From: Streptomyces deccanensis
GTDB taxonomy: Bacteria; Actinomycetota; Actinomycetes; Streptomycetales; Streptomycetaceae
NCBI RefSeq assembly: GCF_022385335.1
Contig: NZ_CP092431.1
Coordinates: 4,216,001-4,280,000, forward strand
Direction of reading: 5' to 3'
DNA: 64,000 bases
The notes under the pieces were generated by a model that did not search any database, had not been told where the DNA came from, and saw nothing but the letters and a program-made list of their open reading frames with translations. Of the stretch, positions 1 to 8,799 are shown in pieces (the first letter of the stretch is position 1; each line of letters begins with the position of its first letter). The translations under genes and the position numbers were made by a program.

Positions 1-1110
1 CGGCTTCACGATCGGCATCTGCGAGACGCCGTACTCGCGCAGCACCTCGATCGCCTGACCGACCGTCTCGTCCGGGTGCATGTGGACGAGGGACGGAATG
101 GCGCCGTGCTCCTTGTGGCTGAGGACGTCGCCGACGCGCGCGCTCGGGCCCTCGTCCTCCAGGAAGCCGTAGTCGGCCATCCACTCGTCGTTGAAGATCT
201 TGCTGAGGTAGCCGCGCCCGCTGTCGGGCAGCAGGACGACCACGATGTCGTCCGGGCCGAGGCGCTTCGCGACCTCCAGGGCGGCGACGACGGCCATGCC
301 GCAGGAGCCGCCCACCAGCAGGCCCTCCTCCTTGGCCAGCCGCCGGGTCATCTGGAAGGAGTCCTTGTCGGACACGGCGACGATCTCGTCGGCGACGGTC
401 CGGTCGTACGCGGTCGGCCAGAAGTCCTCGCCGACGCCCTCGACGAGGTACGGGCGCCCAGAGCCGCCGGAGTAGACCGACCCCTCGGGGTCGGCACCGA
501 TCACCTTGACGCGACCGTCACTGGCGTCCTTCAGGTACCGGCCGGTGCCGGAGATGGTGCCGCCGGTCCCCACGCCCGTCACGAAATGGGTGATCCGCCC
601 CTCCGTCTGCTCCCACAGCTCAGGGCCGGTCGAGTGGTAGTGGGAGAGCGGGTTGTTGGGGTTGGAGTACTGGTCCGGCTTCCAGGCGCCGGGCGTCTCA
701 CGGACCAGCCGGTCGGACACGTTGTAGTACGAGTCGGGGTGCTCGGGGTCGACCGCCGTGGGGCAGACGACGACCTCGGCCCCGTACGCCCGCAGTACGT
801 TGATCTTGTCGGTGCTCACCTTGTCGGGGCACACGAAGATGCACTTGTAGCCCTTCTGCTGGGCGACGATGGCGAGCCCCACACCGGTGTTTCCGCTGGT
901 GGGCTCGACGATCGTGCCGCCGGGCTTGAGCTCCCCGCTCTTCTCCGCCGCCTCGATCATGCGCAGCGCGATGCGGTCCTTCACGGAACCGCCGGGATTG
1001 AAGTACTCGACCTTGGCCAGGACGGTCGCCTGGATGCCCTCGGTCACGCTGTTGAGCCTCAGCAGCGGGGTGTTGCCGACGAGGCTGATCATCGAGTCGT
1101 GGATTTGCAC
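1..1110 (-). CDS. cbs: Cystathionine beta-synthase (C-terminus missing)
   Basis: PLP enzyme condensing serine and homocysteine to cystathionine (reverse transsulfuration), in the cytoplasm. The 370 codons present start at GTG 1110 (MQIHDSMISLVGNTPLLRLN). They show the fold-type II core with the PLP lysine in NPGGSVKDR (K44), the phosphate loop TSGNTG, and GTGGTISGTG. From about residue 330 a regulatory CBS-domain region begins (HMHPDETVGQAIEVLREYGVSQMPIV). The frame is open to base 1; the family is about 460 aa, so roughly 90 C-terminal residues lie outside the window. The CBS domains distinguish it from a plain O-acetylserine sulfhydrylase. It is divergent from the SGNH hydrolase across about 160 bp. 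Confidence 0.93.
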   Translation of the reverse strand, partial: MQIHDSMISLVGNTPLLRLNSVTEGIQATVLAKVEYFNPGGSVKDRIALRMIEAAEKSGELKPGGTIVEPTSGNTGVGLAIVAQQKGYKCIFVCPDKVSTDKINVLRAYGAEVVVCPTAVDPEHPDSYYNVSDRLVRETPGAWKPDQYSNPNNPLSHYHSTGPELWEQTEGRITHFVTGVGTGGTISGTGRYLKDASDGRVKVIGADPEGSVYSGGSGRPYLVEGVGEDFWPTAYDRTVADEIVAVSDKDSFQMTRRLAKEEGLLVGGSCGMAVVAALEVAKRLGPDDIVVVLLPDSGRGYLSKIFNDEWMADYGFLEDEGPSARVGDVLSHKEHGAIPSLVHMHPDETVGQAIEVLREYGVSQMPIVKP

Positions 1111-1268
1111 CGTTGTCTCCGGAGCCGCAAAAGGGATGGTCGTAATGTCCAGCCAGCCTAAGCCCCGTCCTCACTGTTCTTCTCCCTGTTCACCTTCCGC
1201 CGGGATTGGCCGAGGGCCGCTACGGGGCAAGGAGTGGGTGTACGGGTACGAGGAGGTGGCGGCGACGC

Positions 1269-2360
1269 ATGACGAGCATGTCCAGAGCAAGGGTGGCCCG
1301 CCGCATCGCGGCGGGCGCGGCGTACGGCGGTGGCGGCATCGGTCTGCTGGGTGCGGCGGCCGTGGGCGTGGTGCTGGCCGAGGTGCGGATGGCCAAGCGC
1401 GTCGTGGGCAACGGGCACAGCCCGCACCCGCCGAGCGCGGAGGGTGTGTACGGCCACACGCACGGCAGCCGGTACGGTCGCGCGTACGGCTACGGCTCGT
1501 ACGGCAGTTCGTACGACGCCCCTGACGATCCCCCGCTCCGCCTCGTCATGCTCGGTGACTCCACCGCCGCCGGTCAGGGCGTCCACCGGTCCCGGCAGAC
1601 CCCGGGCGCGCTGATCGCCTCGGGGCTCGCGGCGGTCGCCGAGCGCCCGGTGCTGCTGCGCAACGTCGCGCTGCCGGGGGCACAGTCGGACGACCTCGAC
1701 CGGCAGGTCGCCCTGGTCCTGGAGGACCCGGCCCAGGTCCCCGACGTCTGCGTGATCATGATCGGCGCGAACGACGTGACCCACCGGATGCCGCCGACCC
1801 GCTCCGTCCGCCATCTCTCCGCGGCCGTACGGCGGCTGCGGACCGCCGGGGCCGAGGTGGTGGTGGGCACCTGTCCCGACCTCGGCACGCTCGAGCCGGT
1901 GCAGCAGCCGTTGCGCTGGCTCGCCCGCCGGGCCTCGCGGCAGTTGGCGGCCGCCCAGACGATCGGAACCGTCGAGCAGGGCGGCCGCACCGTGTCGCTG
2001 GGCGACCTCCTCGGCCCCGAGTTCGAACAGAACCCGCGCGAGCTGTTCGGCCCCGACAACTACCACCCCTCCGCCGAGGGCTACGCGACCGCCGCGATGG
2101 CCGTCCTGCCGACGGTGTGCGCGGCGCTGGGCCTCTGGCCGGCGGACGAGGAGCGGCCGGACGCCAGCCGTCGCGAGGGCTTCCTGCCGGTGGCCCGCGC
2201 GGCCGCGGAGGCCGCGTCGGAGGCGGGTACGGAGGTGACGGCCGCGATGCCTACGGGGCCGCGTGGGCCGTGGGCTCTGCTGAAGCGGCGGCGTCGGCGG
2301 AGGGTGCCGGCGACGGACCCGGCGCCGGCCGCTACCGCGGAGGCGCAGCCGGGCGCCTAG
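1269..2360 (+). CDS. Secreted or membrane-anchored SGNH/GDSL hydrolase
   Basis: Lipase/esterase-like serine hydrolase; the substrate cannot be inferred. The start at ATG 1269 is preferred because AGGAGG at 1251-1256 sits 12 bases upstream. Residues 12-35 are a hydrophobic Gly/Ala segment, probably a signal anchor or uncleaved signal peptide, followed by a Tyr/Gly-rich spacer. The SGNH blocks are clear: GDS (nucleophile S98), GAND (N168), and DNYHP carrying D263 and H266 of the triad. The C-terminal 70 residues are Ala/Arg-rich and low complexity. It is followed at once by a copy of the dispersed palindromic element. At 363 aa it is longer than minimal GDSL esterases. Confidence 0.85.
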   Translation: MTSMSRARVARRIAAGAAYGGGGIGLLGAAAVGVVLAEVRMAKRVVGNGHSPHPPSAEGVYGHTHGSRYGRAYGYGSYGSSYDAPDDPPLRLVMLGDSTAAGQGVHRSRQTPGALIASGLAAVAERPVLLRNVALPGAQSDDLDRQVALVLEDPAQVPDVCVIMIGANDVTHRMPPTRSVRHLSAAVRRLRTAGAEVVVGTCPDLGTLEPVQQPLRWLARRASRQLAAAQTIGTVEQGGRTVSLGDLLGPEFEQNPRELFGPDNYHPSAEGYATAAMAVLPTVCAALGLWPADEERPDASRREGFLPVARAAAEAASEAGTEVTAAMPTGPRGPWALLKRRRRRRVPATDPAPAATAEAQPGA

Positions 2361-2786
2361 TAGCTCGGGGGTGCGGGTTGCGTTGGCGGGCGCGGGTGAG
2401 TGGGGCTTCCCGCGCAGTTCCCCGCGCCCCTGAAAAGCAGGGGCTGCGCCCCGTGCTTTTCACCCCGCCCAGCCGTCGCCTTCCAGACCCGCCCGGCCGT
2501 GGTCTTCCAGACCCGCCCGGCCGTGGTCTTCCAGGCCCGCAGGGGCCTGGTCTTTCAGGCCCGCAGGGGCCTGGTCTTTCAGGGGCGCGGGGAACTGCGC
2601 GAGAAGCCCCACCGGACCCGCGGCCGCCAACGCAACCCCACCCCCGAGTCACTAGGCGCCCAACCAAAAAGCAAGCGCTTAGAAAAGTGCGGTCGGAGTC
2701 ACACCCTCATGCCCGTGACCCAGACCATACGTACGGGTAACTTCCCCCACAGCCCCGCTTTCCGAACGCATGCCAATGGAGCCGTG
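2361..2786. repeat. Intergenic palindromic element, copy 1 (largest)
   Basis: The gap between the SGNH hydrolase and the thiolase is largely one near-symmetrical element. Inverted arms at about 2400-2435 and 2577-2612 are nearly perfect (core GCGCAGTTCCCCGCGCCCC in the left arm and its complement in the right). The symmetry continues outwards to about 2364 and 2652, where GTTGCGTTGGCGG meets CCGCCAACGCAAC. Between the arms are nested hairpins and short tandem units of GGCCCGCAGGGGCCTGGTCTTTCA type. Transcribed RNA would form a very long stem. Bases 2653-2786 are presumably the thiolase promoter region; no clear -35/-10 pair is visible. Confidence 0.85.
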
Positions 2787-4004
2787 ATGCCCGAAGCCGT
2801 GATCGTCTCAGCCGCCCGCTCCCCCATCGGCCGCGCTTTCAAGGGCTCGCTGAAGGACCTGCGCCCCGACGACCTGACCACCACCATCGTCGCGGCCGCC
2901 CTCGCGAAGGTCCCGGAGCTGGACCCGAGGGACATCGACGACCTGATGCTGGGCTGCGGCCTCCCCGGCGGCGAGCAGGGCCACAACCTGGGCCGGATCG
3001 TGGCCGTACAGCTGGGCATGGACCACCTGCCGGGCTGCACGATCACCCGTTACTGTTCCTCCTCGCTCCAGACCTCCCGCATGGCCCTGCACGCCATCAA
3101 GGCCGGCGAGGGCGACGTCTTCATCTCGGCCGGTGTCGAGGTCGTCAGCAGCAGCGCGCGCGGCACCAGCGACATCCACACCGCCCGCAACCCGCTCTTC
3201 GCCGAGGCCGAGGCCCGCACGGAGGCGGTCTCGAAGTCGGTCGGCGCCTCCTGGCACGACCCGCGCGAGGACGGCCTGCTCCCCGACCCCTACATCGCGA
3301 TGGGGCAGACCGCCGAGAACCTGGCCCGCCAGTGGGGCGTGACCCGGCAGGAGATGGACGAGTTCGGCGTCCGTTCGCAGAACCTCGCCGAGGAGGCCAT
3401 CGGCAAGGGCTTCTGGGAGCGCGAGATCACCCCCGTGACGCTGCCCGACGGCACCGTCGTCAGCAAGGACGACGGCCCGCGCGCCGGCGTCACCCTGGAG
3501 GCCGTGCAGGGCCTGAAGCCGGTCTTCCGCGAGGACGGCCTGGTCACCGCAGGCAACTGCTGCCCACTGAACGACGGCGCCGCCGCCCTGGTGATCATGT
3601 CCGACACCAAGGCGCGGGACCTCGGCCTCACCCCGCTCGCCCGGATCGTCTCCACCGGCGTCTCCGGCCTCTCCCCCGAGATCATGGGCTACGGCCCGGT
3701 GGAGGCGTCGAAGCAGGCGCTGTCCCGCGCGGGTCTCACCGTCGACGACATCGACCTGTTCGAGATCAACGAGGCCTTCGCCGCCCAGGTGATCCCCTCC
3801 TACCGCGACCTGAACATCCCGCTGGACAAGCTGAACGTGAACGGCGGCGCCATCGCCGTCGGCCACCCCTTCGGCATGACCGGCGCCCGGATCACCGGCA
3901 CGCTCATCAACTCCCTCCAGTTCCACGACAAGCAGTTCGGCCTGGAGACGATGTGCGTCGGCGGCGGCCAGGGCATGGCGATGGTCATCGAGCGCCTCAG
4001 CTGA
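2787..4004 (+). CDS. Acetyl-CoA acetyltransferase (thiolase)
   Basis: Thiolase-family enzyme interconverting acetoacetyl-CoA and acetyl-CoA, or cleaving 3-ketoacyl-CoA. It is 405 aa, the usual length. The start at ATG 2787 (MPEAVIVSAARSPIGR) matches the canonical thiolase N-terminus; the frame is open further upstream, but that extension is repeat-element sequence. Catalytic residues are visible: nucleophilic C90 in YCSSSLQT, H360 in AVGHPFGMTG, and C390 in CVGGGQG, plus NEAFA. The chain-length preference (biosynthetic or degradative) cannot be read from sequence. A strong intrinsic terminator follows at 4058, so it is probably monocistronic. Confidence 0.93.
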   Translation: MPEAVIVSAARSPIGRAFKGSLKDLRPDDLTTTIVAAALAKVPELDPRDIDDLMLGCGLPGGEQGHNLGRIVAVQLGMDHLPGCTITRYCSSSLQTSRMALHAIKAGEGDVFISAGVEVVSSSARGTSDIHTARNPLFAEAEARTEAVSKSVGASWHDPREDGLLPDPYIAMGQTAENLARQWGVTRQEMDEFGVRSQNLAEEAIGKGFWEREITPVTLPDGTVVSKDDGPRAGVTLEAVQGLKPVFREDGLVTAGNCCPLNDGAAALVIMSDTKARDLGLTPLARIVSTGVSGLSPEIMGYGPVEASKQALSRAGLTVDDIDLFEINEAFAAQVIPSYRDLNIPLDKLNVNGGAIAVGHPFGMTGARITGTLINSLQFHDKQFGLETMCVGGGQGMAMVIERLS

Positions 4005-4057
4005 CCGTACGGTCCCGCGTGGAGCCGTGACCGCACGGAAGCGCACCGTGATGCTGT

Positions 4058-4092
4058 GGCCCGGAGTCCCGGAATCCGTGGGACTCCGGGCC
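4058..4092 (+). terminator. Intrinsic terminator after the thiolase gene
   Basis: Perfect 13-bp stem (GGCCCGGAGTCCC paired with GGGACTCCGGGCC), 9-base loop, then GTTTTG. It lies 54 bases past the thiolase stop. Confidence 0.85.
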
Positions 4093-4290
4093 GTTTTGTG
4101 ATCCAATCTCCCCCAGGATGTGACCTATCTCCCCCCGGAGAGCGATTTACGCAGCTCAGAGCCGTTTCACCACCAAACATCGGGGCAAGTTTCCTGCCCG
4201 TTTCGTGACGTTACGCACTGACAGCTGGTTAGTCCGCCCTTCAAGCTGATGTAGGAAGTCGGGGGTCGACTTTGAACCGGGAGTACGTCA

Positions 4291-5091
4291 GTGAGCGCCA
4301 TGCCGATCGCCTTGCTGCTCACCACGGCCGCCACCGCCGCCGTGGGCGTCGCCGTCCTGCGCACCCTCGTGGGTCTGCGCCGACAGGTCGCTGCCTTGCG
4401 CACCGAGCTGGCCGAGAGCCGGACCGCCGGGGCACGCGCCCTGGTGCCGGCCGCCCGTCCGGCCGCCGATACCGAGGAGATACGCGCCGCCGTCGCCGAG
4501 GCCCTCGCCGAGGAGCGGGAGCGTGAGCTCGCCGAGGCCCGGGCCTTCTGGGCCGCCCAGGAGTCCCGTGACGTCACCGACACGCCGCCGCTGCTGGGGC
4601 TGCCCGAGAGCGAGCTGTTCCTGCCCCGGCAGTCCGATTTCGCGGGCCTGGAGCACCTGGAACACCTGGAGCCGGTGATCGAGCCCGGTCTGGAGAGCGA
4701 CGAGTTCGCCGGGGACTCCGCCGAGCTGGCCGCGGCCCGCCGCCGCCACCCCTCGCACCCCGATTTCGTGCCGGTGCAGTCACCTGTCGCCAACGACCAC
4801 GAGCGCACGGTCGCCTGCCTGGAGGACCTCGCCGCGTCCCGCACCGAGCTGGCCGACGTCCGCCCGGGCCCCCTGGGCACCCTCGACGTCTACGTCTTCG
4901 CCGACGGCACCACCCTGTGCATGACCCCCGGCCACCGCGAGACCGCCGAGCGCCTCGCCACGGCCCTCCAGACCGGCGACACCCCGGTCCTCCTGGGCGG
5001 CTCGGGCATCTCCGGCGCGTACACCCTCACGTTCGAGTGCGGCGACGACATGGTCTACATACTGGCGGACCGGGTCATCGCGTCCCTGTAG
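4291..5091 (+). CDS. Conserved membrane-anchored protein with a coiled-coil region
   Basis: Not recognised beyond being a typical Streptomyces conserved hypothetical. The GTG start at 4291 is supported by GGGAG at 4279. Residues 4-27 form one hydrophobic N-terminal helix (anchor), followed by Leu/Glu/Arg-rich heptad-like sequence to about residue 100, probably coiled coil. A compact C-terminal domain of about 100 residues (VYVFADGTTLCMTPGH through YTLTFECGDDMVYILADRVIASL) looks globular. The C-terminal orientation (in or out) is uncertain. The upstream 200 bases are AT-richer than average and probably hold its promoter. Confidence 0.75.
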   Translation: MSAMPIALLLTTAATAAVGVAVLRTLVGLRRQVAALRTELAESRTAGARALVPAARPAADTEEIRAAVAEALAEERERELAEARAFWAAQESRDVTDTPPLLGLPESELFLPRQSDFAGLEHLEHLEPVIEPGLESDEFAGDSAELAAARRRHPSHPDFVPVQSPVANDHERTVACLEDLAASRTELADVRPGPLGTLDVYVFADGTTLCMTPGHRETAERLATALQTGDTPVLLGGSGISGAYTLTFECGDDMVYILADRVIASL

Positions 5092-5142
5092 ACGCCGAGA
5101 CTCCCTGGCTCGCCCGGGGCGCCGTTTCCGTCGCCGAGCAGG

Positions 5143-5186
5143 GCCGCGCCCCGAGGGGGCGCGGGGAACTGCGCGAGACGCCCCAC
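5143..5186. repeat. Palindromic element, partial copy 2 (right arm)
   Basis: Carries the hairpin CCGCGCCCC-GAG-GGGGCGCGG and the conserved right arm GGCGCGGGGAACTGCGCGAG, then CGCCCCAC. The left arm is degenerate. It sits just past the stop at 5091. Confidence 0.75.
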
Positions 5187-5258
5187 CGGGCCCGCACCCG
5201 CCGACGAACGCGCGCCCCCCTCCCCCGTGGGCGCCGGCGCACCCCGTGAGGGCTCGTC

Positions 5259-5570
5259 TCACACCCCGGCCCGCCGCTGAGCCTCCTCCACCAGTGCCAC
5301 GGCCTCCGCGAGCGCCTCCTCGTCCGCCAGCACCAGCGCGAGATCATTACCCGCGACCATGACCTGATCGGCCGCCGCGAACATGCCCGCGTCCGGCATC
5401 TCGTGGAACGGCCCCTCGGGCGTCTCCAGCCGCTGGGCACGCAGTGCCAACTCCCTGGCCAGCCCCAGCGCCTCCGCGGCGGCACTCCGCTGCAGCCGGC
5501 TCTGCGGGGCCGCCCGCAGCCGGTCGGCGAAATGATCCACGGCACGGGTCAACGGCGTCGTATCAAGCAC
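5259..5570 (-). CDS. Small conserved hypothetical protein
   Basis: 103-residue, Ala/Leu/Glu-rich, mostly helical soluble protein (VLDTTPLTRAVDHFADRLRA ...). No catalytic motif and no signal or membrane segment. The function is unknown. The start is uncertain: GTG 5570 begins the conserved-looking sequence, but an in-frame GTG at 5618 would add 16 residues, and neither has a strong ribosome binding site. It is divergent from the DUF4287 gene. Confidence 0.65.
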   Translation of the reverse strand: MLDTTPLTRAVDHFADRLRAAPQSRLQRSAAAEALGLARELALRAQRLETPEGPFHEMPDAGMFAAADQVMVAGNDLALVLADEEALAEAVALVEEAQRRAGV

Positions 5571-5673
5571 GCCGCGAGCGTACGCGCCTGAACCGGACTG
5601 TTGCCAACAGGCCGCCACTCAGGCAACGTGACCTGAAGGACCGGCTTACATTCCCTTTCGTCCGGAGGCGCCG

Positions 5674-5904
5674 ATGTCCCAAGTCTTCTCCGAGGAGACC
5701 CATCGCAACCTGCTCGCCCGCATCCCCCATTGCACCGGTCGCGAAGTCTCCGACTGGCTCCGCAAAGTCGACGAAGGCCCCGCTCTCTTCAATTTCGAGG
5801 AGAAGGTCAGCTGGCTCCGGCACGAGTACGACCTCGCGTACGGACACGCCAAAGCGATCATTCACGAGTACGACCTGAGGAGGGCCGCGCGGAAGCTCCG
5901 GTGA
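5674..5904 (+). CDS. DUF4287 domain protein
   Basis: 76-residue single-domain protein with the family signature VSWLRHEYDLAYGHAKAIIHEYDLRR at residues 45-70 and an N-terminal helix ending in HCTGREVSDWL. The family has no established biochemical role. The ATG start has GGAGG 7 bases upstream (5663-5667). The length fits the family. It ends at a shared bidirectional terminator facing the Bax-inhibitor gene. Confidence 0.8.
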   Translation: MSQVFSEETHRNLLARIPHCTGREVSDWLRKVDEGPALFNFEEKVSWLRHEYDLAYGHAKAIIHEYDLRRAARKLR

Positions 5905-5921
5905 AGCCGCCGAGAACCCAT

Positions 5922-5957
5922 GAAGGGCCCCCGAACCGCGAGGTTCGGGGGCCCTTC
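5922..5957. terminator. Bidirectional terminator
   Basis: Perfect 16-bp stem (GAAGGGCCCCCGAACC and its complement) with a GCGA tetraloop, between the convergent DUF4287 and Bax-inhibitor genes. Confidence 0.85.
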
Positions 5958-6012
5958 ATCACTGTTCCCGCCAGATCGGCGCGATCCGTGCGATCGGCGC
6001 GACCTGTTCGAT

Positions 6013-6894
6013 CTAGTCGTCGCCGCTGAAGATGGCGACCAGGCGGAGCATCTCGATGTAGATCCACACGAGGGTCATGGTCAGGCCGAACGCGGCCAGC
6101 CAGGCCTCCTCGCGCGGGGCACCGTAGGCGATGCCGTCCTGGATCTGCTTGAAGTCGAGGGTCAGGAAGAACGCGCCGAGCAGGATCGCGAGGATGCCGA
6201 CGATCGCGCCGAGCGGGCCCATGCTGCGCAGTCCGCCGTCGGGGGCGAGCCCGAAGACGACCAGCAGCAGGTTGACCGCCATGACGAGGATGAAGGCGAT
6301 CGCGATGGTCATGCCGATGCGGGCGTACCGCGCGGTGACCCGGATCCAGCCCGCCTTGTAGACCAGGAGGGTGGCGCCGGAGACGGCCATGGTGCCGAGC
6401 ACCGCCTGGAAGGGCGCGCCGCTCCACTGCGAGTTGAACATCTCGCTGAGCACGCCCAGGAAGACACCCTCGAAGGCGGCGTACGCCAGGATCAGCGCGG
6501 GCGAGGCCTTGCGCTTGAAGGACTGCACCATCGCCAGGACGAAGGCGATGAGCGCGGCGCCGATGGCCAGGCCGTAGCTCGTGGGCGACACCGGCAGGAG
6601 GGCCCAGGCAAGGACCGCGCCGACGACGACCGTGCCGAGCGTCATGGCCGAGCGCATGACGACGTCGTCCATGGTCATGGCGCCCGTGCGGGCCGGAGCC
6701 TGCGGCGGGGTGCCGGGCTGCACGCCCGGCTGGGCGTACGGGTTCGTCGCGTACGGGTTGCCGCCCTGCTGGGCGTAGGGGTTGCCCTGGGTGCCGACAG
6801 CTGCTCCCCCGGCCTGCGGCGCGGTGTTGAAGCCCGCGTAGCCGTTGTCGCGGCTGAACCCCCGTCGCGAGAAGACCGGGTTGCTGCTCCTCAT
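6013..6894 (-). CDS. Bax inhibitor-1/YccA family membrane protein
   Basis: Integral membrane protein of the BI-1 (TMBIM/YccA) family. Bacterial members are linked to membrane protease control or pH-sensitive Ca2+ leak, but the role in Streptomyces is not established. ATG 6894 (MRSSNPVFSRRGF) is chosen over upstream in-frame starts because GGAGG lies 6-8 bases before it. Residues 1-75 are a hydrophilic tail with repeated NPYAQ/NPYAT motifs, then MTMDDVVMRS and seven hydrophobic segments. The late conserved aspartate-rich end (FTLTLDFKQIQDG, WLAAFGLTMTLVWIYIEMLR) is present. 293 aa; the extended N-terminus is typical of actinobacterial members. Confidence 0.9.
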   Translation of the reverse strand: MRSSNPVFSRRGFSRDNGYAGFNTAPQAGGAAVGTQGNPYAQQGGNPYATNPYAQPGVQPGTPPQAPARTGAMTMDDVVMRSAMTLGTVVVGAVLAWALLPVSPTSYGLAIGAALIAFVLAMVQSFKRKASPALILAYAAFEGVFLGVLSEMFNSQWSGAPFQAVLGTMAVSGATLLVYKAGWIRVTARYARIGMTIAIAFILVMAVNLLLVVFGLAPDGGLRSMGPLGAIVGILAILLGAFFLTLDFKQIQDGIAYGAPREEAWLAAFGLTMTLVWIYIEMLRLVAIFSGDD

Positions 6895-7065
6895 TTCACT
6901 CCTCCATGGCCACCCTGCGTGGCCTTGGCTCAAGAGTAATAGGTAGGCAAAAGAATGACCCTAGTGCTTGGGGAGGATCTTTCCCCTGCCCTGACATCGA
7001 ACACGCTACGCGTCCCCCTGATTCCCCGCCCCACCCCCCTCAACCCAAACCCACCCCCACCCACG

Positions 7066-7422
7066 TCACGCGACCCGCTCCCGGCGCTCGCAGCCACTGG
7101 CGGTGAAGGCCTGGTCGCTCGCCTTGACGGTCACGCTGTCGGGCCCCGTCCCACCGTCGGCCGCGATGACGTCCTCCGCCTCGTGGGTGGTGCCCTTCAG
7201 CCGCGCCCATGAGCAGTACGTGACGACCCCACCCTGCGGCCCGTCGGTGCGACAGACACCCGGCTCGATGTCCTCCCCCACGATGAAGGTGCCGTCCCCG
7301 GGGATCCCGTCGCCCGTCGGCTTCTCGGCGGCCCCCAGCGCGCGTGCCACCGTCGGTCGGGCGGCGCCGCCACCCCGGGAATCGTCACCGGCGGCGAACC
7401 CGATCCCCGCACCGATCGCCAT
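7066..7422 (-). CDS. Small secreted-type protein, possibly 5'-truncated
   Basis: 118 codons from ATG 7422. The body (IPGDGTFIVGEDIEPGVCRTDGP ... VVTYCSWARL ... TASGC) resembles a Streptomyces family of small extracellular proteins with paired cysteines. The N-terminus here is only MAIGAGIGFAAG, about 11 apolar residues and too short for a signal peptide or anchor, and I see no ribosome binding site or upstream hydrophobic start in any frame. The bldA 3' end is only 94 bases upstream. It is either a cytoplasmic variant, a remnant whose 5' end was lost next to the tRNA, or a sequence error. Confidence 0.5.
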   Translation of the reverse strand: MAIGAGIGFAAGDDSRGGGAARPTVARALGAAEKPTGDGIPGDGTFIVGEDIEPGVCRTDGPQGGVVTYCSWARLKGTTHEAEDVIAADGGTGPDSVTVKASDQAFTASGCERRERVA

Positions 7423-7515
7423 GAGGACAGGGTGCGGCCGGGGCCGGTGAGGTGCACCTCAGGTAGGGGAAGGGATGTGGGGGTGTGGGGAGAAATGTGC
7501 TGGGTTGGTCGGAGG

Positions 7516-7598
7516 TGCCCGGAACCGGACTTGAACCGGTACGCCCGCGAGGGGCAGCGAGGTTTAAGCTCGCCGTGTCTGCATTCCACCATCCGGGC
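7516..7598 (-). tRNA. bldA: tRNA-Leu(UAA), bldA
   Basis: 83-nt class II tRNA: acceptor GCCCGGA paired with TCCGGGC, long variable arm, T-loop GGTTCAAGTCC, and anticodon loop CTTAAAC with TAA at 7564-7566 (complement). No 3' CCA is encoded. In Streptomyces the only tRNA reading UUA is BldA, whose abundance gates aerial growth and antibiotic genes carrying TTA codons. The flanking genes match the bldA neighbourhood I recall from S. coelicolor. Confidence 0.97.
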
Positions 7599-8028
7599 AG
7601 GCCATGGGCTCCGCGCTGCGGTCCCGAGCCTATCGGGACGCCTCCCCCGAACAGTCGAAGAGCGGACCGATGTTGTCTTATTTTATTGACGTCTGAGGGT
7701 GCATCAGCCCACGGAACACGCCATCCGCACTTGCCAATAGCCTTACGGACGGCAGGACCGGCCGCGCGCGGAATGACGGAATTTCACCGCCCGAACGAGC
7801 GGCCCCACCCGGCACACACGCGGTGACGCGGTGACTCGTGTCGGTCATGTCCCCCACACCCCGGTCGGAGCCGACCGTCATCCCCAGGTATGACGAGCCC
7901 CCCGCCGGTCCGTCAGAAGTCTGCCCCCGGAACCGGAACAGCGGCTGACTACACGGCGCCCCTCCGCCGAGACGATGGAGCCGTCCAAGAATCGACACGC
8001 GCCGTCGTCCCGACAGGAGTTCCCACCC
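7599..8028. promoter_or_regulatory. bldA upstream region and divergent leader
   Basis: 430 bases without a gene between bldA (leftward) and the ABC ATPase (rightward). An AT-rich patch at 7674-7690 (TTGTCTTATTTTATTGACG on the plus strand), unusual in this GC context, is the likely bldA promoter, about 80 bases upstream of the tRNA. A second A/T-richer zone at 7720-7745 could belong to the ABC operon. No exact -10/-35 can be fixed by eye. Confidence 0.45.
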
Positions 8029-8799
8029 GTGACCACCACTCCCCTCGCCGACCGTTCCACCGCCGTGGCCGCCCGCGCCACGGAACTGTCGAAGGTCTAC
8101 GGACAGGGCGAGACCCGTGTCGTCGCGCTGGACCAGGTGACCGTCGACTTCCGGCAGGCCCAGTTCACCGCGATCATGGGCCCCTCCGGGTCCGGCAAGT
8201 CCACGCTGATGCACTGCGTGGCCGGCCTCGACACCTTCTCGGCCGGCTCCGTCCGCATCGGCGAGACCGAACTGGGCTCGCTGAAGGACAAGCAGCTCAC
8301 CAAGCTCCGCCGGGACAAGATCGGCTTCATCTTCCAGGCGTTCAACCTGCTGCCGACGCTGACCGCGCTGGAGAACATCACCCTCCCGATGGACATCGCC
8401 GGCCGCAAGCCGGACAAGCAGTGGCTGGACACCGTGATCCGCATGGTGGGCCTCGCCGACCGGTTGAGCCACCGGCCCGCCCAGCTCTCCGGCGGCCAGC
8501 AGCAGCGCGTCGCCGTGGCGCGGGCGCTCGCCTCCCGGCCGGACATCATCTTCGGGGACGAGCCCACCGGAAACCTCGACTCGCGTTCGGGCGCCGAGGT
8601 GCTGGGCTTCCTGCGCAACTCCGTACGGGAGTTGGGGCAGACCGTGGTGATGGTGACGCACGACCCCGTGGCCGCGGCCTACGCGGACCGCGTCATCTTC
8701 CTCGCCGACGGGCGCATCGTGGACGAGATGCACGAGCCGACGGCGGACCTGGTGCTGGACCGGATGAAGAGGTTCGACACCAAGGGGCGGACGAGCTAG
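8029..8799 (+). CDS. ABC transporter ATP-binding protein (MacB/LolD type), system 1
   Basis: ATPase subunit powering the FtsX/MacB-type permease encoded directly downstream. Walker A GPSGSGKST, Q-loop FIFQAFNLLP, signature LSGGQQQRVAVARA, Walker B DIIFGDEPTGNLDSRSG and switch His in VMVTHDP are all intact. GTG 8029 is preferred over the upstream ATG 7975 because AGGAG is at 8015-8019 with 9-base spacing. 256 aa. Closely paralogous to the ATPase at 39126-39914. MacB-like systems use mechanotransmission rather than classical import; lipoprotein, peptide or cell-wall stress roles are possible, and the substrate is unknown. Confidence 0.93.
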   Translation: MTTTPLADRSTAVAARATELSKVYGQGETRVVALDQVTVDFRQAQFTAIMGPSGSGKSTLMHCVAGLDTFSAGSVRIGETELGSLKDKQLTKLRRDKIGFIFQAFNLLPTLTALENITLPMDIAGRKPDKQWLDTVIRMVGLADRLSHRPAQLSGGQQQRVAVARALASRPDIIFGDEPTGNLDSRSGAEVLGFLRNSVRELGQTVVMVTHDPVAAAYADRVIFLADGRIVDEMHEPTADLVLDRMKRFDTKGRTS

